Shown: piece after piece, positions 25,254 to 33,412 of the stretch
Position numbering within the stretch: position 1 is the first letter of the stretch
Layout: each line of letters opens with the position of its first letter
Source: Dyadobacter sandarakinus
GTDB lineage: Bacteria; Bacteroidota; Bacteroidia; Cytophagales; Spirosomataceae
DNA: 64,000 bases
Assembly (NCBI RefSeq): GCF_016894445.1
Contig: NZ_CP056775.1
Location: forward strand, 5,761,001-5,825,000
Direction: 5' to 3'
Translations under genes and position numbers: made by a program
The notes under the pieces: generated by a model
Told to the model about the DNA's origin: nothing
Seen by the model: the letters and a program-made list of their open reading frames with translations, nothing else
The model's database searches: none

Positions 25254-27725
25254 CTAGAAAGGATAGCCTACCCCCAGGTTAACATTCAGGAAGTTGGACT
25301 GTGACCTTCTGAAAAGACGGTTGAGTTCCAGCTCGTCGAGGACGAAACGCTGTAATGACGGATCGTACACTTTTACGCCGAAATCAAAACGAAGAATGAA
25401 AAACGAAAGGTCGTAGCGTAGTCCAAACCCGGTACCTACTGCAATTTCGCGCAGGAACTTGCCCGCTTCCAGCTTTTGTGACTCCGTGGACGACCTGCTC
25501 AGGTTCCATACATTTCCTGCATCAATGAAAAAGGCATAATTGATATCCCCGAAAAACTTCGCCAGAAATCCCCTCCATTCCAGGTTGCCTTCCAGCAGAA
25601 ACTCACTGGGCGATTCTATGGACAGGTTATTGGGCGTCAGCCGCGGCGGGGACGAACCGGGACCCAGGCGCCGGGGCAGCCAGGCCCGCAAGCTGCTCGA
25701 CCCTCCTGCAAAAAAGTACTTTTCATAAGGCGGTACCTTGCTGTCGCCGTAGCTGTAAATCGCCCCTGTATTGGCACGGGCCACAAAGGCCGACCGCTTG
25801 CCCGAAGGCCAGTAGCGGCGGTAATCTACGTTCCAGCGCAGGTATTTATAAAATTGCAGGTCACCAAAAATGTTTTTGATCAGCTGTTCCTGTTTTGGGA
25901 TCACATTCAGCGTAGTCCCGCCTGATTCAAAAGCCACCCGCAGGTACCGCGCATTCCGCTGCGGTCCGATCAGCGCATTGGTATTATACACAAAGTTGAC
26001 ATTGATATCCGATACAAATGATTTCTGAAAGCTGTTGATCAGGTTGTTACCCTGTAATTGCAGGCTTTCGAGCAGGCTTTGAAAATCCTGGCGGATATTC
26101 TGCGTATTGAGAATGTTGAGATCCATCAGCGATACATTAAACAGCGTATGAATGGTAGGCTGCCACGAATAGGTCATCGCCATTTTTACGTTGGTACGGG
26201 TATACTCAGGCCGGTTGACATAGTTGTAACCCAGTCCTACCTGCGTGCGCGGATTGTAGCCGGCGGTTTGTTTTTGCAGGATACTGGCAGGTGTAAGCAG
26301 CCGCGGAAAAATAAGAGAGGTATTCAGGGCGATCTCTTCGCTCCGGTATATCTGCTGGTTTCCCAGAAAACCGGGTACCAGCTCGATCCCGCCACGCAGG
26401 TTTGCTTCAAAGTTTTCGAGGCCATTGAAAACATTCCGGATCTTGTACGAAAAGTTGGCAAACGGGCCGGGCGCACCCTGTAACTGAATTACATTGAGTC
26501 CAAGATCCGTCGAGATCTGGTACTTTTCAAGGGGAATAACCCTGAAATAGCTGTTAACACCCTTGCCCGAAGAATCGAGCGTGTAGTTATAATTCACAAA
26601 CCGGAACTGATCCGTGAGGGAAAGCTGCTGCTGGCTGTCGCGCTCTTTCTTCTGGCTGTAAATTGCGCCCGGACGCACCTGGATTTTGCTGTCGAGAATG
26701 CGGGTGGCGAAATGTTTATCCGTGAAAATATAATGAATGCCCTGGTGAAAGGTCGTATCCTTTCGAAAAGTGGAGTCCATCTGTCCGGCAGAGGGGAGCA
26801 CTTCAAAATGTACGGAGTTGATCCTGTACCGCAGCGGTCTGCCGGGCTGGTCGGGCACATTGACCCGCACCTGCACATCCACCGATTTGAAGAGGCTGTC
26901 GGTTAGCGGATTGCGGATCGTATCGTTGACGAGGTATGAAATATTCTGCCGCGTAAAGCCCAGGTAGCCCTCATTCCGCAGCAATGTTTCCAGCCTGATC
27001 CGCTCTTCTTCAAAGGCATCGCCGTCATAACGCCGGCGACCGACAAGTACGGCATCCTTTGTATTGGCCCTGACAATGCTGTCAGCCAGCACATTGCGGA
27101 TCTGGTATTGAATATCCCTGATCATGGTCGGCTTTCGCTCGGCTACCAGGTACGTCACCCTGATCCGGTTAAAAATCGTATCGGGTTTGTAGTCCACAGA
27201 AGCATTGAAAAAACCATTATTATACAGGTACTTCTGCATTTTTTCGGCATTCTGCTTTACCTCCGAAGAGTCGAAGTAGACCGGAACTTCACCGAGTACG
27301 CGCATCCAGAAGTTGCCCTGATCTACACGAACCTGCGCTTTCTGAAGTTTTTTGGCATACTTGCGCTGTATCTTATCCAGTTTTCGGGGATTGTTTTCGT
27401 AAATGCGCGATTCTTTCTGATAATTTTGCGTAACCTCGATAAGCCTCCGCTGCTTTTCTTCCTTGTTGTAAAACAGCTCTCCAAAGCGGTAGAGGCCCAC
27501 ATACGGGAAAAACGGAAGTCCGAGAAAGCGGCGGTTAGGCCTTTGCGCAATCAGTGCGTCGAGCTCCGAGTTGCTGATAATGCGGTTACCTTTAAAGGAA
27601 GAGTTACCCAGATAGTAGCTTCTGGATTGGGATGCGGGCCTGGGAGCGCAGGAGGCCAGGCTTAGCAGGACCAGGATCAGAACCCAGCTATATGTAATCC
27701 TACAATTAACTTTCAATGCTGTCAA
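25254..27725 (-). CDS. TamL-type BamA-family outer-membrane lipoprotein
   Basis: An 823-residue Omp85-superfamily protein. The N-terminus is a lipoprotein signal (VLILVLLSLASC, Cys26), then POTRA-like repeats at about 150-380, then a 16-strand barrel region with the late AGGSSSLRAWLPRRLGPG (substrate loop), NLEWRG and the terminal strand NFLNVNLGVGYPF ending in aromatic Phe. A lipidated BamA/TamA relative is typical of Bacteroidota and known as TamL. It assembles outer-membrane proteins or takes part in lipid transfer with TamB; no tamB is adjacent. Only TTG codons (27725 or 27716) can start the frame, since a stop lies just upstream. The start region overlaps the divergent SpoU gene. Confidence 0.85.
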   Translation of the reverse strand: MTALKVNCRITYSWVLILVLLSLASCAPRPASQSRSYYLGNSSFKGNRIISNSELDALIAQRPNRRFLGLPFFPYVGLYRFGELFYNKEEKQRRLIEVTQNYQKESRIYENNPRKLDKIQRKYAKKLQKAQVRVDQGNFWMRVLGEVPVYFDSSEVKQNAEKMQKYLYNNGFFNASVDYKPDTIFNRIRVTYLVAERKPTMIRDIQYQIRNVLADSIVRANTKDAVLVGRRRYDGDAFEEERIRLETLLRNEGYLGFTRQNISYLVNDTIRNPLTDSLFKSVDVQVRVNVPDQPGRPLRYRINSVHFEVLPSAGQMDSTFRKDTTFHQGIHYIFTDKHFATRILDSKIQVRPGAIYSQKKERDSQQQLSLTDQFRFVNYNYTLDSSGKGVNSYFRVIPLEKYQISTDLGLNVIQLQGAPGPFANFSYKIRNVFNGLENFEANLRGGIELVPGFLGNQQIYRSEEIALNTSLIFPRLLTPASILQKQTAGYNPRTQVGLGYNYVNRPEYTRTNVKMAMTYSWQPTIHTLFNVSLMDLNILNTQNIRQDFQSLLESLQLQGNNLINSFQKSFVSDINVNFVYNTNALIGPQRNARYLRVAFESGGTTLNVIPKQEQLIKNIFGDLQFYKYLRWNVDYRRYWPSGKRSAFVARANTGAIYSYGDSKVPPYEKYFFAGGSSSLRAWLPRRLGPGSSPPRLTPNNLSIESPSEFLLEGNLEWRGFLAKFFGDINYAFFIDAGNVWNLSRSSTESQKLEAGKFLREIAVGTGFGLRYDLSFFILRFDFGVKVYDPSLQRFVLDELELNRLFRRSQSNFLNVNLGVGYPF

Positions 27726-28471
27726 AAAATCGTATCAAGTATATCAACTCGCTTAAAGTCAAGAAGTACCGGCTTCTTCATGAGGCATTTGTGGTGGAAG
27801 GAGCCAAAAGTGTGCTTGAACTGCTGGGTTCAGACTATGAAGTCGAGCTTGTCCTGTGTACCCCTGAATTTCAGCAAAAATACGCAACTATTCTAACCCG
27901 CCACCAAAGTGTCACTGAAACGGTGACTGCAAAAGAGCTGGAAGTGCTCGGGTCATTTCAGACGAATGATTCGTGCCTGGCTGTTGCTAAAACGAAGCCG
28001 AATGCGTTTTTGTCTCCCTCAGAAGCTGAATATATACTTGCACTGGACGATGTGCGCGATCCCGGAAACCTCGGTACCATCATCCGCGTGGCCGACTGGT
28101 ACGGCATCCGCAAGATCGTTTGTTCAAATGATACTACGGATTTTTACAATCCCAAAGTCATAGCAGCAAGCAAAGGCTCATTTACGCGCATCCATATTTT
28201 CTATACGGACCTGGCGGATTATTTAGGTAAAACAATGGCGAAATCACAGCTGGTAGGGGCATTTCTGGGAGGTACTTCGCTGTACGAATTTCGTTTTGCA
28301 GGCGAAGGCGGCTGCATTGTTATGGGCAATGAATCAAACGGGATCGGGGAGGAAGTTGAAAAGCTCATTACAGACCGTGTGACCATTCCGAGGTTCGGGG
28401 ATGCGGAGTCGCTCAATGTAGGCATTGCTACGGCCGTAATGCTCGACAACCTGCGTCGACAGCTGGGCTGA
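27716..28471 (+). CDS. SpoU/TrmH-family RNA 2'-O-methyltransferase
   Basis: A 251-residue SPOUT methylase. It has an N-terminal substrate-binding domain (KKYRLLHEAFVVEGAKSV). The three SPOUT motifs are DDVRDPGNLGTIIRVADWYG (motif 1), VMGNESNGI (motif 2) and IPRFGDAESLNVGIATAV (motif 3), forming the trefoil knot that binds SAM. Such enzymes methylate a ribose in rRNA or tRNA; which nucleotide is not predictable (RlmB-like or TsnR-like). Its ATG at 27716 overlaps the first codons of the divergent tamL-like gene. Its 3' end is 2 bp from the convergent yhhQ stop. Confidence 0.9.
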   Translation: MLSKNRIKYINSLKVKKYRLLHEAFVVEGAKSVLELLGSDYEVELVLCTPEFQQKYATILTRHQSVTETVTAKELEVLGSFQTNDSCLAVAKTKPNAFLSPSEAEYILALDDVRDPGNLGTIIRVADWYGIRKIVCSNDTTDFYNPKVIAASKGSFTRIHIFYTDLADYLGKTMAKSQLVGAFLGGTSLYEFRFAGEGGCIVMGNESNGIGEEVEKLITDRVTIPRFGDAESLNVGIATAVMLDNLRRQLG

Positions 28472-28473
28472 GC

Positions 28474-29262
28474 CTACTCGTGGGCCGCCCGGTGCGAAAG
28501 TTCCTCGGCGTATTCTTTGCCCAGGTATTTGTCAATAAAATAATGCGCAACGTAAAGCAGCGGCGTCATCAGGATGGCTACACATCCTTTATACAGGTAG
28601 TTGATGGTACCGACAGAGAAAATCTGGTTTAAATTCCAGTTTCCAAAAACATAAAAGGCAATGGTAATCACCACGAAGCTGTCAATGAGCTGGGAAAACA
28701 TGGTGGAGCCGGTAGCCCGCAGCCAGATGTACCGGCTGCCTGTTTTTCTTCTCAGCCACGAAAATACAAGCACATCCAGCAATTGTCCGAGCAGGAACGC
28801 AACGATTGATCCGATCATGATCCCCAATCCCTGGTTGAAGATTTTTGAAAATGCATCATTGATGTTGAACACATTACCTGCTTTGTCGGTATTGTTCAAA
28901 TCGAGCCAGAACTGGGCCGGGGGCAGCTGGGTAGCTACAAAAATCGTGATGAAAGTGTAGGCAATAAAGCAGGCAGTGAGGTAAGAAATGCGTTTCACGC
29001 CCTTGTGTCCGAAGTATTCATTGATGATATCAGACGTGAGGAATACTACCGGCCAGTTGACTACACCTGCTGTCATATTGAAATCAAGGCGCTGACCGCC
29101 GATCAGCAGCTGTGCCGGGGGGATACCGAGTAAGGCTTCAAGTGAAAAGATTTTTCCACCTATGATCTCGGCAATCAATGCATTGGTAAGAAAAATGCCG
29201 CATAGAACCAGGAATAAACGCTGTCTTTTGGCTTCCTGAACGGAACTTCCCACAGTTGTCAT
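28474..29262 (-). CDS. Queuosine-precursor transporter, YhhQ/VUT family
   Basis: A 262-residue inner-membrane protein with about six or seven hydrophobic helices. The pattern GKIFSLEALLG, WPVVFLTSDIINEYFG, and the late TMFSQLIDSFVVITIAFY is characteristic of the VUT (YhhQ) family, which imports 7-cyano-7-deazaguanine or preQ1 for queuosine in tRNA. I use the ATG at 29262 rather than the TTG one codon earlier. The AlaT-like gene ends 36 bp upstream in the same direction, so they may share a transcript, although no pathway link is obvious. Confidence 0.9.
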   Translation of the reverse strand: MTTVGSSVQEAKRQRLFLVLCGIFLTNALIAEIIGGKIFSLEALLGIPPAQLLIGGQRLDFNMTAGVVNWPVVFLTSDIINEYFGHKGVKRISYLTACFIAYTFITIFVATQLPPAQFWLDLNNTDKAGNVFNINDAFSKIFNQGLGIMIGSIVAFLLGQLLDVLVFSWLRRKTGSRYIWLRATGSTMFSQLIDSFVVITIAFYVFGNWNLNQIFSVGTINYLYKGCVAILMTPLLYVAHYFIDKYLGKEYAEELSHRAAHE

Positions 29263-29298
29263 CAATAATCAGCAAATAAGGACTGGCAAGTTAAATTT

Positions 29299-30543
29299 TC
29301 AGGCGATCACATCTTCAATGGTTCTGGACGAGAGTACCCGGCGGGTTTCCAGGAAGTATTCAAGCTTGTCCATCGCCTGGTTGAGCTCGTCTACAGTGGG
29401 CAGGAAAACAATACGGAAGTGATCATCGGACACGTAGTTGAAGCCAGTACCCGCCACCACCAGCACCTTCTGGTCACTGAGGAGGTCGTATACAAACTTT
29501 TCATCGTTTTTGAGTCCGAATTTCTTCATATCAATTTTCGGGAAAACATACAATGCACCTTTGGGTTTTACACAGGAAACACCCGGAATGGATGTAAGTC
29601 TTTCATAAACAAGGTTCATCTGCTTATAAAGCCGGCCTGAGGGAGCTACCAGTTCTTTGATGCTCTGGTATCCGCCCAATGCAGTCTGGATTGCATATTG
29701 TGTCGGCACATTTGCACAAAGGCGCATGCTGGCAAGCAGCAGCAGACCTTCGGTATACGATTTTGCTTTTTGTTTGGCCCCGCTGAGGATCATCCAGCCG
29801 CCACGGAAGCCGGCTGAGCGATAGTTTTTGGACAGGCCTCCGTATGTCACACAAAGTGTATCGTGCACAATGGAACCCATGGGATGATGTACAGCCCCGT
29901 CAAACAGGATCTTGTCGTAGATTTCGTCAGAAAATATAATGAGGCCGTGCTCTTCGGCAATCCTGGCCATGCGGGTAAGGACTTCTTTGTCGTACACCGC
30001 GCCGGTAGGATTGTTCGGATTGATCAGCACAATACCCTTGGTGCGGGAGGTGATTTTGCTTTCAAGATCGGCCAGATCGGGATTCCAGTCGGATTGCTCG
30101 TCGCACAGGTAATGCACGGGCTTGCCGCCGCTGAGCGCGATGGATGCAGTCCAGAGCGGGTAGTCGGGTGATGGTACCAGAATTTCGTCTCCCGGATTCA
30201 GCAATGCCTGCATGGAAAGCAGGATCAGTTCACTGACACCGTTTCCGATAAAAATATCATTGATCTCTACTTCCTGGATTCCTACCGTTTGCGTGTAGTG
30301 CATGACAGCCTTGCGCGCCGCAAACAGCCCCCTCGAATCAGAATATCCCTGTGCATTGCGGATATTCATGATGATGTCGTGAACAATTTCGTCGGGGGAA
30401 TCAAAACCAAAAGGCGCCGGGTTCCCGATATTGAGATTATGGATCTTGTAACCCATACTTTCGAGTTCCAGTGCTTTCTGGTAGGTAGCTCCGCGAATCT
30501 CGTATTTGAGATTGTTCAGGCGTTCGCTTTTGAGAAATTCCAT
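29299..30543 (-). CDS. AlaA/AlaT-type pyridoxal-phosphate aminotransferase
   Basis: A 414-residue class I aminotransferase. Visible marks are NIGNPAPFGF at the start, PDYPLWTASI, NPNNPTGAVY (PLP-binding), SDEIYD, the Schiff-base lysine in GGLSKNYRSAGFRGGW (Lys239) and the arginine-containing FRIVFLPT near the end. The NIGNPAPFGFD opening is typical of AlaA/AlaT enzymes, which make alanine from pyruvate and glutamate. Substrate is inferred from family. A perfect minus-strand -7 element (TATTTTTG) lies 26 bp before the ATG. Confidence 0.88.
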   Translation of the reverse strand: MEFLKSERLNNLKYEIRGATYQKALELESMGYKIHNLNIGNPAPFGFDSPDEIVHDIIMNIRNAQGYSDSRGLFAARKAVMHYTQTVGIQEVEINDIFIGNGVSELILLSMQALLNPGDEILVPSPDYPLWTASIALSGGKPVHYLCDEQSDWNPDLADLESKITSRTKGIVLINPNNPTGAVYDKEVLTRMARIAEEHGLIIFSDEIYDKILFDGAVHHPMGSIVHDTLCVTYGGLSKNYRSAGFRGGWMILSGAKQKAKSYTEGLLLLASMRLCANVPTQYAIQTALGGYQSIKELVAPSGRLYKQMNLVYERLTSIPGVSCVKPKGALYVFPKIDMKKFGLKNDEKFVYDLLSDQKVLVVAGTGFNYVSDDHFRIVFLPTVDELNQAMDKLEYFLETRRVLSSRTIEDVIA

Positions 30544-30568
30544 TGTTTCAGAGATTGAGCAATTTTCT

Positions 30569-30576
30569 CAAAAATA
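30569..30576 (-). promoter_or_regulatory. -7 element upstream of alaT-like gene
   Basis: The minus strand reads TATTTTTG, a full match to TAnnTTTG, 26 bp before the start codon. No TTG is seen at the expected -33 distance, so confidence is limited. Confidence 0.4.
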
Positions 30577-30662
30577 ATGAAATAAATGACCTGAGGCTAT
30601 GCTGCCTGCAAAACCCGTTTTCATTTTCACATGCGGGCTTTGTTTTTAGCCGTCGTGATCCG

Positions 30663-30836
30663 CTATCTTTTCAATTTCGCCAGGTCGTACAGCAGCACTG
30701 CTGCCAGTGCCAGGAAGATCACGTACAGGTAGGGGCTGATTTCCCAATGCTGGGTATAAAACAATCCGATCACGAACAACATGCCCGCAAGCATGACCAT
30801 CAGCATGATCCTGGATATCGTCGTGTAAGTTTTCAT
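30663..30836 (-). CDS. Small two-helix membrane protein, 57 residues
   Basis: A short gene (ATG at 30836-30834, TAG at 30665-30663). The protein begins MKTYTTISRIMLMVMLAG, has two hydrophobic helices (about residues 9-26 and 36-50) joined by a YTQHWEISP turn, and ends with the basic DLAKLKR. That positive-inside pattern suggests both ends face the cytoplasm. Family not recognised. It starts 11 bp after the terminator of the first SusCD operon, so it needs its own weak promoter or read-through. A frame on the same strand shifted by one phase gives an unlikely His/Asp-rich peptide and was rejected. Confidence 0.7.
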   Translation of the reverse strand: MKTYTTISRIMLMVMLAGMLFVIGLFYTQHWEISPYLYVIFLALAAVLLYDLAKLKR

Positions 30837-30846
30837 GCTTCAATGT

Positions 30847-30878
30847 AACAAAAGCCGGTCATTTGACCGGCTTTTGTT
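30847..30878. terminator. Terminator of the first SusCD operon
   Basis: AACAAAAGCCGGTCA (30847-30861) and TGACCGGCTTTTGTT (30864-30878) form a near-perfect long stem with T-rich ends in both directions, 34 bp after the DUF1735 gene stop on the minus strand. Confidence 0.88.
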
Positions 30879-30911
30879 ATTCATCTGGTATGGTAATGTA
30901 AATGGCAGTTC

Positions 30912-31817
30912 CTATTCCCTTACCAAAATCTCCTCCGTCACGCGCCAGCCATTGGCCCCCATATACCCGTATCTCAGGTAAAAAGTTTTGGTTGCCGGAT
31001 CGTAGGTGTTGTTGGCCTTGGCAGCATTGGGCCATGCCGGCGCGTAGGGAGCAGGCAGCGCGGTATCAAACTGCGTGTAAGCTCCGCCGGCAGCTCCTGC
31101 GGATGGCTTGATGGTAACCTTGTTGGTAGTTGGATTGACCGTTACATCGGCAAAGTAGCCTGATCCGCCCAGGTCACCCAGCTCGATTTTCACGGTTGTT
31201 GGTGAAACGGTTACTACCTCCTTTTCTCTATCGACAGCCCTCGAAGCAGTCGGGTGATATACATATCCCGTAGCTTTATAGGTGGCATCGTAGATGTTCT
31301 TCGCTTTTACAGCCAGCAGAATCGTCCCGAAATTACCACTGATGGTGCCGGTTGAAACAGATTTGATTTGAATCGGCAGCACGTAGCTTTTTGCAAAATC
31401 AAACTTGGATGGTTTCAGCTTGATGAGCACCTCGGCAGTACGTTTTCCTTTGGGGATTACGACGGATGCCGGTAACGTGTACAGATCAGGCGTGATTGCA
31501 TCAAATTCTTCCTCCTGCTCCGTGTTGTACTGCGTTACTGCCGCCGTATCCACGCCCAATGTTACAGTAATGTCCTCAGGGGCAACATGTGCGCCCGAGT
31601 AGCTTACAGTAATGGGATAATCCGCTTCTTCGGCCAGGTCAAATGACTGGGAGTAGAGGGAATAAGTACTGCCGGAAGGTGATACAAAGCTGGACGGATT
31701 TTTAAATTCAACCACGTTGGTCGACTTGTCCGGGTCCAGGGTAATATCGTCTTTGAGGCAGGATGTTACGGCCATACCAAAGAGAAGCAGGCCAGCTATT
31801 TTTATTGAACAGTTCAT
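30912..31817 (-). CDS. DUF1735-family surface lipoprotein of SusCD operon
   Basis: A 301-residue lipoprotein with lipobox Cys20 (MAVTSC). An N-terminal Ig-like beta domain (STNVVEFKNPSSFV, then FDLAEEADYPITVSYSGA and DAITPDLYTLPASVVIPKGKR) has the DUF1735 pattern. A second beta-rich domain at about 185-301 resembles the DUF4361-type C-terminus. Such proteins sit beside SusCD pairs and bind glycan or other ligands on the cell surface, in the position of SusE/SusF. It is the last gene of the operon, 10 bp after the susD stop. Ligand unknown. Confidence 0.82.
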   Translation of the reverse strand: MNCSIKIAGLLLFGMAVTSCLKDDITLDPDKSTNVVEFKNPSSFVSPSGSTYSLYSQSFDLAEEADYPITVSYSGAHVAPEDITVTLGVDTAAVTQYNTEQEEEFDAITPDLYTLPASVVIPKGKRTAEVLIKLKPSKFDFAKSYVLPIQIKSVSTGTISGNFGTILLAVKAKNIYDATYKATGYVYHPTASRAVDREKEVVTVSPTTVKIELGDLGGSGYFADVTVNPTTNKVTIKPSAGAAGGAYTQFDTALPAPYAPAWPNAAKANNTYDPATKTFYLRYGYMGANGWRVTEEILVRE

Positions 31818-31827
31818 ATTAAATTTT

Positions 31828-33402
31828 TCAGTTAGGATCCCAGAAGATCAAATCAGTAAATGGGTTAATCACTCTGTAATTTCCAGCATTGTACGACTGC
31901 TCGGAAGTTGGATAGAGAATTCTGGAAGGGAGCTTGTCAGCACGGGTTGAGGTCGACAGCAGGGACGCGATGTTGTGATAGCCATCACCGTTTGGTTGTG
32001 TAACCGGGTAGCCTGTTCTTCTGAATTCATTGTAGCCTTCTTCCGAATTGATCATGTTCACGGCAATCCATTTTTGCGTAATGATTGCTTCCAGGCGCTG
32101 GGCCGGAGTGGTGGCCAGCTTGATATTAACCAGGTATTTATCATCATTTTCGGCTTTATACGCTACTACGTCTGCGGCTACATTCTTTCCTGCTGCCACC
32201 ACATTGGTCACATCTTTGTACAGGTAAGTAAATGATGCAGCAATCCCGGCGTCGAAACTGGCCGCATAGTCACCGGTGATAAAACCTTTCAGTCTTGCTT
32301 CTGCCTGTAAAAACTGGGCTTCGGCAAGCAGCATAAGCACTTGTCCCTGGCTTGGTCCTTTGAGGATACCCAATGCATTGCTGATGCTCGACGAGCTGCT
32401 GTACTCTCCGGTATACCAGCTTGAATAGTTGGTCACAATCGTAGGGGCATCTACTTCGTTGCCGAGCTGGTTTACGGGTGTGCCGGTATCAAAGTTTACA
32501 AAAGTCACAGCTCCGCGCCATTCATCCGTCAGCTTCTGGCCGCCGTAAAAACCATACGCAAATTCGGTCGGAAGGCGTGAAGAATTGGCAAGGGTACCGG
32601 TTGACTGATAACCCCATGTATTCCAGAGTGGGTTTGGCTTGTCTTTCACATACCCGGGATTAACAATCGCATCATCAGTGATAAAGCCCAGGGTTTTGTC
32701 CAGCGCAGCAAACTTGGTTGTCACAAAGGATGAAAGTGCCGGTACCCCGGAGATGCGGATCAGGATGCGCAGCTTCACAGTGTTGGCAAATTTTTTCCAT
32801 TGCGTCATGTCGCCTTTGAACATCGGATCGGAAGAAGAGTTCAGCGCAGTAGGGAATTCAGCCGCATCAATCAGTGCGATGGCTGCATCCAGCTTGGTAA
32901 CCAGATCCTGGTAAATTGTCGCGGCATCATCATACTTGGGTGTCAGGTTTGCATTGTTCTGCAAAGCTTCGGTATAAGGCACGTCGCCGAATGCATCCAC
33001 AAGCTTCTGGAAGTTGTAAGCGACCATGATGTTTGCAGCTGCATTGGCATAAGCCTGCGTATCATCACCCTCAGTCTGATCAATCACATATTTGTAATCA
33101 TTCAGGTTGTCATATGCACTCACCCAAAGTGCATTGTAATTGTCAGGGATCAGCTGGTAATTGAACAAGTTACCAAATCCCGAAAATCCGCCCGCATTGG
33201 CCATATAGCCTCCAAAATGCGAACCATAACTGTTATACTGGCTCGTTACCGATGCCGTCCCCGTGATGGCAGCAGGCAATACCAGCAGCGGCTGCACGCT
33301 GGTGGCCTGGTTGGGGTTGGTATTGATATCGAGATAATCACTACAAGACGACAGGACTGTGACCAACAGTGCCAGCATCCAACCGATGTTATATCTTTTC
33401 AT
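31828..33402 (-). CDS. SusD/RagB-family outer-membrane lipoprotein
   Basis: A 524-residue lipoprotein (lipobox LSSC, Cys20) beginning SDYLDINTNPNQATSV, the typical start of the SusD-like_2 group. TPR-like helices follow (YANAAANIMVAYNFQKLVDAFGDVPYTEAL, then the late EGYNEFRRTGYP). SusD proteins lie over a SusC channel as a lid and capture the nutrient. It lies 10 bp after the susC gene, so the two are co-translated as a pair. No glycoside hydrolase is next to it, so sugar or peptide cannot be decided. Confidence 0.93.
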   Translation of the reverse strand: MKRYNIGWMLALLVTVLSSCSDYLDINTNPNQATSVQPLLVLPAAITGTASVTSQYNSYGSHFGGYMANAGGFSGFGNLFNYQLIPDNYNALWVSAYDNLNDYKYVIDQTEGDDTQAYANAAANIMVAYNFQKLVDAFGDVPYTEALQNNANLTPKYDDAATIYQDLVTKLDAAIALIDAAEFPTALNSSSDPMFKGDMTQWKKFANTVKLRILIRISGVPALSSFVTTKFAALDKTLGFITDDAIVNPGYVKDKPNPLWNTWGYQSTGTLANSSRLPTEFAYGFYGGQKLTDEWRGAVTFVNFDTGTPVNQLGNEVDAPTIVTNYSSWYTGEYSSSSSISNALGILKGPSQGQVLMLLAEAQFLQAEARLKGFITGDYAASFDAGIAASFTYLYKDVTNVVAAGKNVAADVVAYKAENDDKYLVNIKLATTPAQRLEAIITQKWIAVNMINSEEGYNEFRRTGYPVTQPNGDGYHNIASLLSTSTRADKLPSRILYPTSEQSYNAGNYRVINPFTDLIFWDPN

Positions 33403-33412
33403 TGATATTGAA

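Noticed and set aside
30646..30843. 65-codon minus-strand frame next to the SusCD terminator
   Set aside because: It gives a His/Asp-rich sequence, while the neighbouring phase gives a convincing two-helix membrane protein (30663-30836).
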